Under the pieces are notes generated by a model. That model was not told where the DNA came from. It searched no databases and saw only the letters and a program-made list of their open reading frames with translations. From an uncultured Pelagibacteraceae bacterium (GTDB lineage Bacteria; Pseudomonadota; Alphaproteobacteria; Pelagibacterales; Pelagibacteraceae), in the NCBI GenBank assembly GCA_902560245.1, contig CACELK010000009.1, positions 1-64,000 of the forward strand: a stretch of DNA of 64,000 nucleotides, given 5' to 3'. The position numbers and the translations under genes were made by a program. Of the stretch, positions 8,846 through 17,539 are shown piece after piece; position 1 is the stretch's first letter, and the number at the start of each line of letters is the position of its first letter.

Positions 8846-11800
8846 TTAAACTACTTTTTTAACTTTCATATTTAAACTGAGTGGATTTTCCAATTTTTCT
8901 ATCATTTCTTTTGGGCAAATTTGAATAAAATTTTCAATTTCATTTTTAAAGTTTTCTATAATTTTTTTTGAAATAATTGAGTTGGTTTCTTGATGATGAT
9001 CTTTTATAAGGCTTTCTAAATATTTTTTCCAATATTCTGTTTCAACTGATTGCCATATAACGGACTCTGGATTTACTCTCTTTTCAAATTCTTGGTCTTT
9101 ATCATAAACAAAGGCCATTCCACCAGTCATGCCTGCAGCAAAGTTATCTCCTACATGTCCTAAAATCACTACAGTCCCACCGGTCATATACTCACAGCCA
9201 TTTGAATCACATCCCTCAATAACTGCTGATGCTCCTGAGTTTCTTACAGCAAACCTTTCGCCTGCTTGTCCAGCGGCAAATAATTTTCCTGAAGTTGCTC
9301 CATATAAGACTGTATTGCCAATAATTGTATTTTCATTTGAAATTAAATTACTTTCAACTGGTAACTTTATTGAAATCGTTGCACCAGATAATCCTTTACC
9401 AACATAATCGTTTGCATCTCCCTCTACAACTAATTTTAATCCTTTAATGCCAAATGCCCCAAAAGATTGCCCTGCTGAACCTTTAAATTTTAATTTTATA
9501 AAATTATCTTCTAATTTGTTATTTCCATATTTTTTAAATAAATAATGAGAAATTCTCGTACCAACTGCTCTATGCGTATTTTTAATAAAAAATTCATTTT
9601 TACCTCTTATTTTCTTATCTAAAGATTCTTCTATCTTAGGCCAAATTTCTTGATCAAGTGTGTCTGGTACATTAGTTATTTCTTGCATTTCACAATATCT
9701 TTTATTTTCACCTGGATCAGCTTGAACGAAAAGTGGATTGAGGTCTAAATCGTCTAGATTCGGTGATGCTTTGCTTACTTGTCTCAATAAATCTGTTCTT
9801 CCAATTATTTCATTTAAAGATTTATAACCAATTGATGCTAAAATTTCTCTTACCTCCTGAGCTATAAATGTAAATAAATTTACGATTTTTTCTGGAGTCC
9901 CTGTAAATTTTTCTCTTAACTTTTCATCCTGAGTGCAAACTCCTACTGGACAAGTATTTGAATGACATTGCCTAACCATTATACATCCCATTGCTACCAA
10001 GGCAGTAGTTGCTACCCCGAATTCTTCAGCGCCCATCATTGCTGCAATAACTACATCTCTACCTGTCTTAATTCCACCATCTGTTCTTAAAGTAACCTTA
10101 TGTCTAAGATTATTTAAAGTTAAAACTTGGTTTGCCTCTGTTAATCCCATTTCCCAAGGAATGCCAACATATTTAACACTTGTTTGTGGAGTGGCGCCTG
10201 TTCCACCATTATGACCTGAAATTAAAATTATATCTGCTTTTGCTTTTGCAACTCCTGCTGCAATTGTTCCAATTCCTGATGAAGCTACTAATTTTACTCC
10301 AACCCTAGCTTTTGGATTAATTTGTTTTAAATCATAAATTAGCTGCGCTAAATCCTCTATTGAATAGATGTCGTGATGAGGTGGCGGAGATATTAATGTT
10401 ACTCCAGGTGTTGAGTGCCTTAATCTAGCAATTTCATCTGTAACTTTAAAACCAGGTAATTGTCCACCTTCACCTGGTTTAGCTCCTTGTGCAATTTTGA
10501 TTTCTATTTCATCACAATTATTTAAATAATTAATAGTTACTCCAAATCTTGCAGAAGCAATTTGTTTTACTCTTGAGTTTGCACTATCACCATTATTATA
10601 TTTTTGAAATCTTCGATCATCTTCTCCACCTTCTCCGCTGCAAGATGCTCCTTTAATTCTATTCATTCCAATTGCTAAAGTTTCATGGGCCTCTTTTGAT
10701 AAAGCACCATGAGACATACTTCCGCTTCCAAATCTTCTCAAAATTTTTTCAACTGGTTCTACCTCAGAAATATCTAATGGTTCGTTTAAATATCTTTTTC
10801 TAAAATCTATAAGATCTCTTAAATTAATAGGTGGTAAACTATAAATTCCAGTAGCATATTTTTTGTATGCATCATAGGAATTTGAGGATACAGCACTTTG
10901 TAGAAGATGTATTAACCGACCTTGATACTGATGCGTCTCTCCATTCTTTCTATATCTATAAATGCCACCAATGGGTAAAATCGTTTCATTACTATTAAAA
11001 GCATCTTTATGAATATCTCTAATTTTTTTTTCTATACCAAAAAGTCCAATCCCTGAAATTTTAGAAGTTACTCCTGGAAAATAGTCTGAAACTATTGTTC
11101 TACTTAATCCAACAGTTTCGAAATTACATCCACCTCTATAAGAGCTCAATACTGAAATTCCCATTTTTGACATTATTTTAAGCAAGCCTGCATTGACTGA
11201 TTTTATATATCTAACTACACATTCTTCATAACCAAATTGACCAAAAAGTTTTTTTTCAAATCTTTGGTATAAACTATCTAAAGCTAAATAAGGATTTATA
11301 GTTGTTGCTCCCACGCCTAGCAATGTTGCAAACGAATGAGTATCTAAAGCCTCGCCAGTTTGAACATGAATCGAAACGTATCCTCTTAATTTATTTTTAA
11401 TTAAATGTGTATTAATTGCTCCTACACATAAAAGCATAGGTATAGGGAGTTTTTTATCAGAAATATTTTTATCAGTTAATATTATCTGATTGGTACCTTG
11501 CCTAACAGCTATTTCAGATTCTTTTTGAAGATTTTTGATAGAACTTTCAATATTTTTCTCATTTGAGAATGTACAATCAATTTCTTTGGAGTCTTTGCCA
11601 AAAAAACTAGTTAATTTATTAAATTGAGAGTTAGATAAAATTGGACTATTTAAAACATAAATATTCTCTTTTGTAAGTTTGTCAAAGTCTAAAATATTAC
11701 CTAAATTTCCAAATCTAGTTTTTAAGCTCATTACCTTATTTTCTCTTAAAGAATCTATTGGAGGATTAGTAACTTGGCTGAAATTTTGTCTAAAGAAATG

Positions 11801-13354
11801 ATAAAGTGGTCTATACCGATCAGACAAAACTGCAAGCGGAGTATCATCTCCCATTGAACCAGTTGCTTCTTTTGCATCTTCTGCCATTGGATGCAAGATT
11901 AATTCTAAATCTTCAATACTTAATCCGAATGCATGCTGTCTCCTTTTAAGTTCTAAACCAGAGAAAATATTTTTTTCATTTGAAACTGAAATCTTCTTAT
12001 CCAAATCTATTATTTGTGAGTTAAAATGTTTATACTCTTTTGCTAGATAATTTTTTATTTCGCTGTTCTTATAAACTTTTCCTTTTTCTATCCTAACTCC
12101 GATTATCTCTCCAGGTCCAAGTCTACCTTTATGAGAAATCTGTTTTTCATTAAGCTCTATCATTCCTGTTTCTGATCCAGCAAATAAAAACTTATCTTTT
12201 GTGACTGTAAACCTCAAAGGTCTTAATCCATTTCTATCACTTGCAGCAATTACCCATTCATTATCTGTTGCAGCTATTGCAGCAGGCCCATCCCATGGCT
12301 CCATTGTGCTATTTAAAAAATTAAATAATTGCTGGTGATCTTTTGGAAGAACCTTGCTTTTTTTTGACCAAGCATCTGGAATAAGCATTAATTTTGCTAA
12401 TGGCGCGGGTTGTCCTGAAATATTTAATAATTCAAAAACATTATCTAAAGATGCCGAATCTGAATTTCCTGAAGGAATAACAGGTACAAGATTTTTCATA
12501 TTTTGAAATATTGGACTATACATTTCATGTTCATGTACCTTCATCCAATTGATATTGCCTCTTAAAGTATTTATCTCTCCGTTGTGTGCTATAGCTCTAA
12601 AAGGTTGAGCCAGGTCCCAACTTGGCGCAGTATTTGTTGAAAATCTTTGATGAAATATTGCATATCTCGAAATAAATCTTTCATCCTTAAGATCAGTATA
12701 AAATTCTGACAAGGATTCAGCCAGAAACATTCCCTTGTAGATGATAGATTTTGAGCTGAATGAACATATGTAGAAATCATTTAGATTTATATTGTTTGCC
12801 TCTTTCTCAATCTTCCTTCTGGACTCATACAACTTGACCTCCAAAACTTTGTTAGAAATTTTTTTATCATTATGCTTAAATAAAACTTGTGTAATCTCAG
12901 GTCTTGTTCTTTCAGCCTTTTCTCCTAAAACCTTGGGGTTAACTGGCACTTGTCTCCATCCATAAATACTAAAATTGCTTTTGGTAAGTTCTTTTTCTAC
13001 TAGAGTTCTGGAATTTTCTTGAGCTGAGTAATTATTTCTTGGTAAAAAAATCATGCCTATACAAATTTCAGAATTATCATAGTCATGGCCAGTAAGCTCA
13101 ATTTTTTCTACAAAAAATTCTTTAGGAATTTCTAGATGTATACCTGCGCCATCACCAGTTTTACCATCCGCATCTACAGCACCTCTATGCCAAACAGCTT
13201 TTAAGGCCTCAATACCATATTCAACTACTTTTCTAGATTTTTTTCCTTCTGTTGAAGCTACTAAGCCAACACCGCAAGCGTCATGTTCCATATCTTTAGA
13301 GTACACTTTTCCTTTTTTTAAGATCGAGAGATTTTTTTTATATCTTTTAATCAT
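8846..13354 (-). CDS. gltB: Glutamate synthase (NADPH), large subunit
   Basis: GltB converts glutamine plus 2-oxoglutarate to two glutamates, the GOGAT half of ammonium assimilation. 1502 residues. A class II amidotransferase domain starts at Cys27 (DACGVGL), so a propeptide of 26 residues is probably removed. The central and FMN synthase domains follow (HNGGTGATPQTS, GAEEFGVATTALVAMGC). The 3Fe-4S cysteines lie in QCHSNTCPVGVC, and the C-terminal Gly-rich GXGXG beta-helix is seen as GGTVVILGHVGDNFAAGMTG. It overlaps gltD by four bases (ATGA). All key elements are present, so it should be functional. Confidence 0.98.
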   Translation of the reverse strand: MIKRYKKNLSILKKGKVYSKDMEHDACGVGLVASTEGKKSRKVVEYGIEALKAVWHRGAVDADGKTGDGAGIHLEIPKEFFVEKIELTGHDYDNSEICIGMIFLPRNNYSAQENSRTLVEKELTKSNFSIYGWRQVPVNPKVLGEKAERTRPEITQVLFKHNDKKISNKVLEVKLYESRRKIEKEANNINLNDFYICSFSSKSIIYKGMFLAESLSEFYTDLKDERFISRYAIFHQRFSTNTAPSWDLAQPFRAIAHNGEINTLRGNINWMKVHEHEMYSPIFQNMKNLVPVIPSGNSDSASLDNVFELLNISGQPAPLAKLMLIPDAWSKKSKVLPKDHQQLFNFLNSTMEPWDGPAAIAATDNEWVIAASDRNGLRPLRFTVTKDKFLFAGSETGMIELNEKQISHKGRLGPGEIIGVRIEKGKVYKNSEIKNYLAKEYKHFNSQIIDLDKKISVSNEKNIFSGLELKRRQHAFGLSIEDLELILHPMAEDAKEATGSMGDDTPLAVLSDRYRPLYHFFRQNFSQVTNPPIDSLRENKVMSLKTRFGNLGNILDFDKLTKENIYVLNSPILSNSQFNKLTSFFGKDSKEIDCTFSNEKNIESSIKNLQKESEIAVRQGTNQIILTDKNISDKKLPIPMLLCVGAINTHLIKNKLRGYVSIHVQTGEALDTHSFATLLGVGATTINPYLALDSLYQRFEKKLFGQFGYEECVVRYIKSVNAGLLKIMSKMGISVLSSYRGGCNFETVGLSRTIVSDYFPGVTSKISGIGLFGIEKKIRDIHKDAFNSNETILPIGGIYRYRKNGETHQYQGRLIHLLQSAVSSNSYDAYKKYATGIYSLPPINLRDLIDFRKRYLNEPLDISEVEPVEKILRRFGSGSMSHGALSKEAHETLAIGMNRIKGASCSGEGGEDDRRFQKYNNGDSANSRVKQIASARFGVTINYLNNCDEIEIKIAQGAKPGEGGQLPGFKVTDEIARLRHSTPGVTLISPPPHHDIYSIEDLAQLIYDLKQINPKARVGVKLVASSGIGTIAAGVAKAKADIILISGHNGGTGATPQTSVKYVGIPWEMGLTEANQVLTLNNLRHKVTLRTDGGIKTGRDVVIAAMMGAEEFGVATTALVAMGCIMVRQCHSNTCPVGVCTQDEKLREKFTGTPEKIVNLFTFIAQEVREILASIGYKSLNEIIGRTDLLRQVSKASPNLDDLDLNPLFVQADPGENKRYCEMQEITNVPDTLDQEIWPKIEESLDKKIRGKNEFFIKNTHRAVGTRISHYLFKKYGNNKLEDNFIKLKFKGSAGQSFGAFGIKGLKLVVEGDANDYVGKGLSGATISIKLPVESNLISNENTIIGNTVLYGATSGKLFAAGQAGERFAVRNSGASAVIEGCDSNGCEYMTGGTVVILGHVGDNFAAGMTGGMAFVYDKDQEFEKRVNPESVIWQSVETEYWKKYLESLIKDHHQETNSIISKKIIENFKNEIENFIQICPKEMIEKLENPLSLNMKVKKVV

Positions 13355-14790
13355 GCAACCTTTTCTTCTTTAAATTCTTTTTTTTCTAAATATTTTTTTA
13401 TAGAGACTGCAGCGTCCCTGCCGTCTTTTATTGCCCATACTACTAATGAAGCACCTCTAATAATATCACCTGCCGCAAAAACACCTGAAAGATTAGTTTC
13501 CATTGTGTCAAAATCGGTTTTTAATGTACCCCATTTTGTAACTTTCAAATCTTTAGATCCAAATAAGTTTGGAAGATCCTCAGGATCAAAGCCTAATGCT
13601 TTTATTACCATATCAGCTTTAAGCTCAAACTGATTATTTTTTTGAACTTCTGGTTTTCTTCTACCAGTCTCATCAGGATCCCCTAACTTGATTTTATTTA
13701 CAATAAGTCCCTCGACTCTGTTTTTTCCTATAAATTCTTTTGGACTAGACAACCAAACAAACTCTACTCCTTCCTCTTCAGCATTTAAAACTTCTCTTGC
13801 TGAACCTGGCATATTTTCTCTATCTCTTCTGTATAGACACTTTACCGAATTGGCATTTTGTCTAATTGAAGTTCTTACACAATCCATAGCAGTATCCCCT
13901 CCGCCAATAACAATTATGTCCTTTCCCTCCGCATTTAACGTTCCGTTATCAAAAGATTCAACTTTATCCCCTAGTCCTTTTCTATTTGATGCAGTTAGAA
14001 ATTCCATTGCTGGAAATATATTATCTAAATCGTTACCTGGTAATTCTATTTCTCTCGCTTTATAAACACCTGTTGCAATCAAAATTGCATCATGTTTTTC
14101 TCTTAAATCTTCTAAAGAAGCGTCTTTTCCTACTTCAAAGTTATTTTTAAAGTCAATACCACTTTGTTTAAGTAACTCTACTCTTCTATTAACAACAAAT
14201 TTTTCTAATTTAAAATTTGGTATTCCATATATCAATAAGCCTCCAGATCTATCATATCTATCATATATTGTAATCTTGTATCCTAATTTTCGAAGTTGCT
14301 CAGCAGCCGATAAACCAGCTGGACCTGCTCCTATAATTCCAACGCTTAAATTTTTTTCATTAACAACTTTTATAGGCTTAACCCATCCATTTTCCCATGC
14401 ACTATCTGTAATATATTTTTCTACAGATCCAATTGTAACTGTACCATGCCCAGATTGTTCAATTACACAATTACCTTCACACAATCTATCCTGAGGGCAA
14501 ATTCTTCCACAAACTTCTGGCATGTTATTTGTGCTTTGAGATAGCTCGTAAGCATCTTTAAGTCTTCCCTCGGCAGTTAATTTTAACCAATCTGGAATAT
14601 TATTACTCAGAGGGCAGTGGATTTGACAGAAAGGTACTCCACATTGGGAGCATCTGCTTGATTGTTCCTTTGCTTTTTCGTTAATAAAATCTTTATAGAT
14701 TTCATTAAAGTCGTCTTTTCTTGAGTCAACGTTCCTTTTGGGTGGGTTTTGTTGACCTATTTTTATAAACTTAAGCATTTTATCTGACAT
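13351..14790 (-). CDS. gltD: Glutamate synthase, small subunit
   Basis: Beta subunit, 479 residues, which passes electrons from NADPH through FAD and 4Fe-4S clusters to GltB. The N-terminal cysteine motifs CSQCGVPFCQIHCP and CGRICPQDRLCEGNC hold the clusters. A FAD-binding GAGPAGLSAAEQL and the NADPH-binding GGGDTAMDCV follow, then a final FAD contact GVFAAGDI. It is first in the gltD-gltB operon, the reverse of the E. coli order. An AAGGG ribosome-binding site precedes the ATG, and a 21-bp dyad lies 57 bp upstream over a possible -35 element (see 14847). Confidence 0.98.
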   Translation of the reverse strand: MSDKMLKFIKIGQQNPPKRNVDSRKDDFNEIYKDFINEKAKEQSSRCSQCGVPFCQIHCPLSNNIPDWLKLTAEGRLKDAYELSQSTNNMPEVCGRICPQDRLCEGNCVIEQSGHGTVTIGSVEKYITDSAWENGWVKPIKVVNEKNLSVGIIGAGPAGLSAAEQLRKLGYKITIYDRYDRSGGLLIYGIPNFKLEKFVVNRRVELLKQSGIDFKNNFEVGKDASLEDLREKHDAILIATGVYKAREIELPGNDLDNIFPAMEFLTASNRKGLGDKVESFDNGTLNAEGKDIIVIGGGDTAMDCVRTSIRQNANSVKCLYRRDRENMPGSAREVLNAEEEGVEFVWLSSPKEFIGKNRVEGLIVNKIKLGDPDETGRRKPEVQKNNQFELKADMVIKALGFDPEDLPNLFGSKDLKVTKWGTLKTDFDTMETNLSGVFAAGDIIRGASLVVWAIKDGRDAAVSIKKYLEKKEFKEEKVA

Positions 14791-14846
14791 ATTTACCCTT
14801 TAAAAAAGTCACATATATCATTAATTTTTAAGTTTTAAAGCAAAAC

Positions 14847-14867
14847 AAGGTCAATATATATGACCTT
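14847..14867. promoter_or_regulatory. Candidate operator dyad upstream of gltD
   Basis: Perfect inverted repeat AAGGTCA-N7-TGACCTT with an ATATATA centre, in the 184-bp divergent gap between gltD (minus) and uppP (plus). On the minus strand TTGACC inside the right arm sits where a -35 hexamer could be, with TAAAAA 18 bp downstream. A bound regulator would therefore act directly on gltDB transcription. The regulator is unknown to me; the repeat does not look like an NtrC site and no sigma-54 -24/-12 element is visible. Confidence 0.55.
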
Positions 14868-14974
14868 TTATATAAAATTATTATTTATTAATAAGGTTTT
14901 TTCGATAACTGCATAGCTCATATTCCGCCATGGAATTGTTTAATTTAGGATATATAAGCATTAACAGGTGATTA

Positions 14975-15742
14975 ATGCTCTATAATCTTTTTGAAGTTTT
15001 TGTTTTATCGGTTGTTCAAGGAATATCTGAATTTTTACCTGTTAGTTCATCTGCACATTTATTTCTAATATCTGAGATTTATGAATTTAAGTCACAATCC
15101 TTATCTCTAGATGTCAGTTTGCATCTTGGTTCTTTATTGGCAATTAGTCTATATTTTAGAAAGGACTTACTTAATATTTTTAATGACAGAAAATTACTTT
15201 TACTTATTGTTTTTGGATCTTTGCCTTTGATAATTGTTGGTTTCATAGTTTTTAAAACTGGAGCTATAAGTGTTTTGAGAAATATCGAGATGATAGCTTG
15301 GGTATCATTAATTTTTGCTTTTATACTTTTTTTAGCGGATAAAATTAAAATTAAAAAAAAATTTGAAACAAATCTTGATATTAAAAATATTTTAATAATA
15401 GGTATATTTCAAATACTTGCTTTAATTCCAGGAGTAAGTAGATCTGGAATTGTAATCACTATTGGAAGATTTCTTAAGTTTAACAGAGTTGATTCTACAA
15501 AAATTTCATTTTATTTATCTATACCTGCAATTGCAGGTGCAAGTTTTTTAAGTTTAAATAACATAACTTCTCAAAAAATAGAATTAAATATCATGATTTT
15601 GTTTTCTATCATTTTTTCTTTTATATTTTCCTTTTTAACAATAAAATATTTTTTGATCTATGTTAAAAATTTTTCTTTAAATCTGTTTGTTATTTATAGA
15701 ATCTTACTGTCACTTCTTCTGTTCTATATTATTTATATTTAA
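14975..15742 (+). CDS. uppP: Undecaprenyl-diphosphatase
   Basis: Integral membrane phosphatase that recycles undecaprenyl pyrophosphate to the monophosphate carrier for peptidoglycan and surface polysaccharide synthesis. 255 residues with many hydrophobic segments. The two family active-site regions are present: EFLPVSSSAHLFLISE near the N-terminus and PGVSRSGIVITIGRF in the second half. An AGGTG ribosome-binding site lies just ahead of the ATG. The 3' end overlaps the convergent EamA gene by 14 bp. It is the only plus-strand gene between 8 and 22 kb. Confidence 0.96.
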   Translation: MLYNLFEVFVLSVVQGISEFLPVSSSAHLFLISEIYEFKSQSLSLDVSLHLGSLLAISLYFRKDLLNIFNDRKLLLLIVFGSLPLIIVGFIVFKTGAISVLRNIEMIAWVSLIFAFILFLADKIKIKKKFETNLDIKNILIIGIFQILALIPGVSRSGIVITIGRFLKFNRVDSTKISFYLSIPAIAGASFLSLNNITSQKIELNIMILFSIIFSFIFSFLTIKYFLIYVKNFSLNLFVIYRILLSLLLFYIIYI

Positions 15743-16625
15743 ATTTTTTAATTTCAGGTAAAAGCTGTGAAATAAGCACACCAATTAAAATAAAAATACA
15801 ACCTAACACATTATTCAAATCTAAGATTTGATTTAGAATTATCCAAGCAGCAGATGTTGCAAAAACTCCCTCAAGTGAAAAAATAATTGCTGATGGAGCA
15901 GGTTGAATATTTTTTTGAGCATAAATTTGTAGTACAAATGCAATTCCTCCAGATAATATTCCTGCATATAAAATTTGAATTTTATGACTGAGAATATCTG
16001 ACAAAACAAATTCTTCAAAAATCAAGCCTGGAACTAATGAACAAACTGAAACTATTAGTGTTTGTATAAGACCAATAAGAATAGGCGCATTGAACTCTTC
16101 GATTATTATTCCGATGAAAATAATATGTAGACTCCAAAATAAAGCACAAATTATGACCAATGTATCCCCAAGTCTTATTGTTGCGTTCTGAAAATTAGTT
16201 AAAAAATATCCACCAATGACACACAAAAGAACAGATGGCCAAACACTCCAATGAATTTTTTTTTTAAAAAGAAAGAATACTATAATTGGAACCATAGGAA
16301 CATAAAATATAGTGAAGAATGCTGCATTTGCTACATCTGTATAAACTAAAGCAACTTGTTGGAAGACAGATGCAAAAAATAAAAAAATTCCAATTAAAAA
16401 AGATAAAATAAAAAATTTTTTTTTATTTTTGGATATAATTTTTGTAGTATCTTTTTTTTCTAAAAAAAAATAAAAAGGTATTAACGCAATAAATCCTACA
16501 AAAAATCTGACAGAATTAAAAACGTAAGGTCCTATATTTTTCATTCCAGTTTCTTGAGCAATGAATGTTGTTCCCCAAATAAATGTACATAGTAAAGCAC
16601 TTATTATTGAGGATGTTTTCGACAT
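15729..16625 (-). CDS. EamA/DMT-family membrane transporter
   Basis: Drug/metabolite-superfamily permease of 298 residues with about ten hydrophobic segments arranged as two EamA repeats. Family marks are the N-terminal LLCTFIWGTTFIAQE and the second-repeat end around GGIAFVLQIYAQKN and FSLEGVFATSAAWIILNQ. Such proteins usually export amino acids or other metabolites. Its ATG overlaps the stop codon of the E2 gene by one base, so it is translated as the last gene of the PDH operon. That location hints at a link to pyruvate or acetyl-CoA metabolism, but the substrate cannot be inferred from sequence. Confidence 0.88.
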   Translation of the reverse strand: MSKTSSIISALLCTFIWGTTFIAQETGMKNIGPYVFNSVRFFVGFIALIPFYFFLEKKDTTKIISKNKKKFFILSFLIGIFLFFASVFQQVALVYTDVANAAFFTIFYVPMVPIIVFFLFKKKIHWSVWPSVLLCVIGGYFLTNFQNATIRLGDTLVIICALFWSLHIIFIGIIIEEFNAPILIGLIQTLIVSVCSLVPGLIFEEFVLSDILSHKIQILYAGILSGGIAFVLQIYAQKNIQPAPSAIIFSLEGVFATSAAWIILNQILDLNNVLGCIFILIGVLISQLLPEIKKFKYK

Positions 16626-17539
16626 TACAAGGCTAGCCTGTAGGCAAAGTTTTTTCCAAGATTTTCTTTAAGTTCATTATTAAATCTTGCAGCTTCGGCG
16701 CCATCTATAATTCTATGATCATATGATAAAGATAAAGGAAGTATTATTCTTGTTTCAAATTTTTCATCCACAAACATTTGTTTTTTAACTAACTTTCCGA
16801 TCCCTAATATTGCGACCTCGGGATAATTGATTATAGGTGTAAAAAATGAACCACCAATTCCTCCTAAGCTTGTGATGGTCATAGATCCCCCGAAAAATTC
16901 TTTTTTATCAATTTTAAGTTTTCTACATTCATCGCTGATAATCCTAAGCTCCTCACTTATTTCGTTTATATTTTTCTTGTCAACATTTCTTATTTTTGGA
17001 ACCATCAACCCATGTTCCGTGTCTACAGCGATTCCTATATGGAAATATTTCTTAACTGTCATCTTACCATTTTCAATTTCATCCAATGAAACGTTAAAAT
17101 TAGGAAATTTTTTCATTGTAGAGACTACAGCCTTTGTAATAAAAGCAAGAGGTGTAATTTTTTTTCTCTCTCCCGTATAAATATCTTTTAAAGAAAGTCT
17201 AAAACTTTCCATTTCTGTTACATCTGCCTCATCATGATTAGTTACATGGGGAATTGTTTGCCAAGAATTTTGTAGATGCTTTGCAGAGATTTTTTTGATC
17301 CTTGGTATGTCTTTAATTTCCACTTCACCAAATTCTGAATGCGGATATTCTAATTCTATTTTTTTTCTCTCATCTTTTTTTTTAGGTAGTTTCTTTTCCT
17401 TTATAAATTTTTTTATATCTTTCTCTATTACTCTGCCTAGTCTTTCAGTGCCTGAAACTAAATTTACATCTACTCCAAGTTCTCTTGCAAATTTTCTTAC
17501 TTTCGGACTTGCTGGTGTTCTTAATTTCTTTTCTGTCAT
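16625..17539 (-). CDS. aceF: Pyruvate dehydrogenase E2 lacking a lipoyl domain
   Basis: Dihydrolipoyl acyltransferase of 304 residues counted from the ATG at 17539. A peripheral-subunit (E3/E1) binding domain lies at about residues 7-42 (SPKVRKFARELGVD). A short linker leads to the catalytic acyltransferase domain, ending with the active-site HRIIDG (His275, Asp279). No lipoyl domain exists anywhere in the protein, whereas ordinary E2 chains start with one to three. The missing domain is found at the N-terminus of E1 immediately upstream. The ATG overlaps the E1 stop as TGATG; a TTG three bases earlier is an alternative start. Pairing with E1 makes the pyruvate complex the most likely assignment. 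Confidence 0.88.
   Translation of the reverse strand: MTEKKLRTPASPKVRKFARELGVDVNLVSGTERLGRVIEKDIKKFIKEKKLPKKKDERKKIELEYPHSEFGEVEIKDIPRIKKISAKHLQNSWQTIPHVTNHDEADVTEMESFRLSLKDIYTGERKKITPLAFITKAVVSTMKKFPNFNVSLDEIENGKMTVKKYFHIGIAVDTEHGLMVPKIRNVDKKNINEISEELRIISDECRKLKIDKKEFFGGSMTITSLGGIGGSFFTPIINYPEVAILGIGKLVKKQMFVDEKFETRIILPLSLSYDHRIIDGAEAARFNNELKENLGKNFAYRLAL

Noticed and set aside
9129-9407. 92-codon plus-strand ORF inside gltB
   Set aside because: Lies antisense to the conserved GXGXG domain of gltB, has no ribosome-binding site and reads as an antisense shadow of Gly-rich codons.
13688-14065. 125-codon plus-strand ORF inside gltD
   Set aside because: Fully antisense to intact gltD; composition (Ser/Pro/Phe-rich) is typical of shadow frames in AT-rich genes.
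14922-14936. ATTCC-N5-GGAAT inverted repeat upstream of uppP
   Set aside because: Five-base arms with no T tract and no matching promoter geometry; too weak to call.
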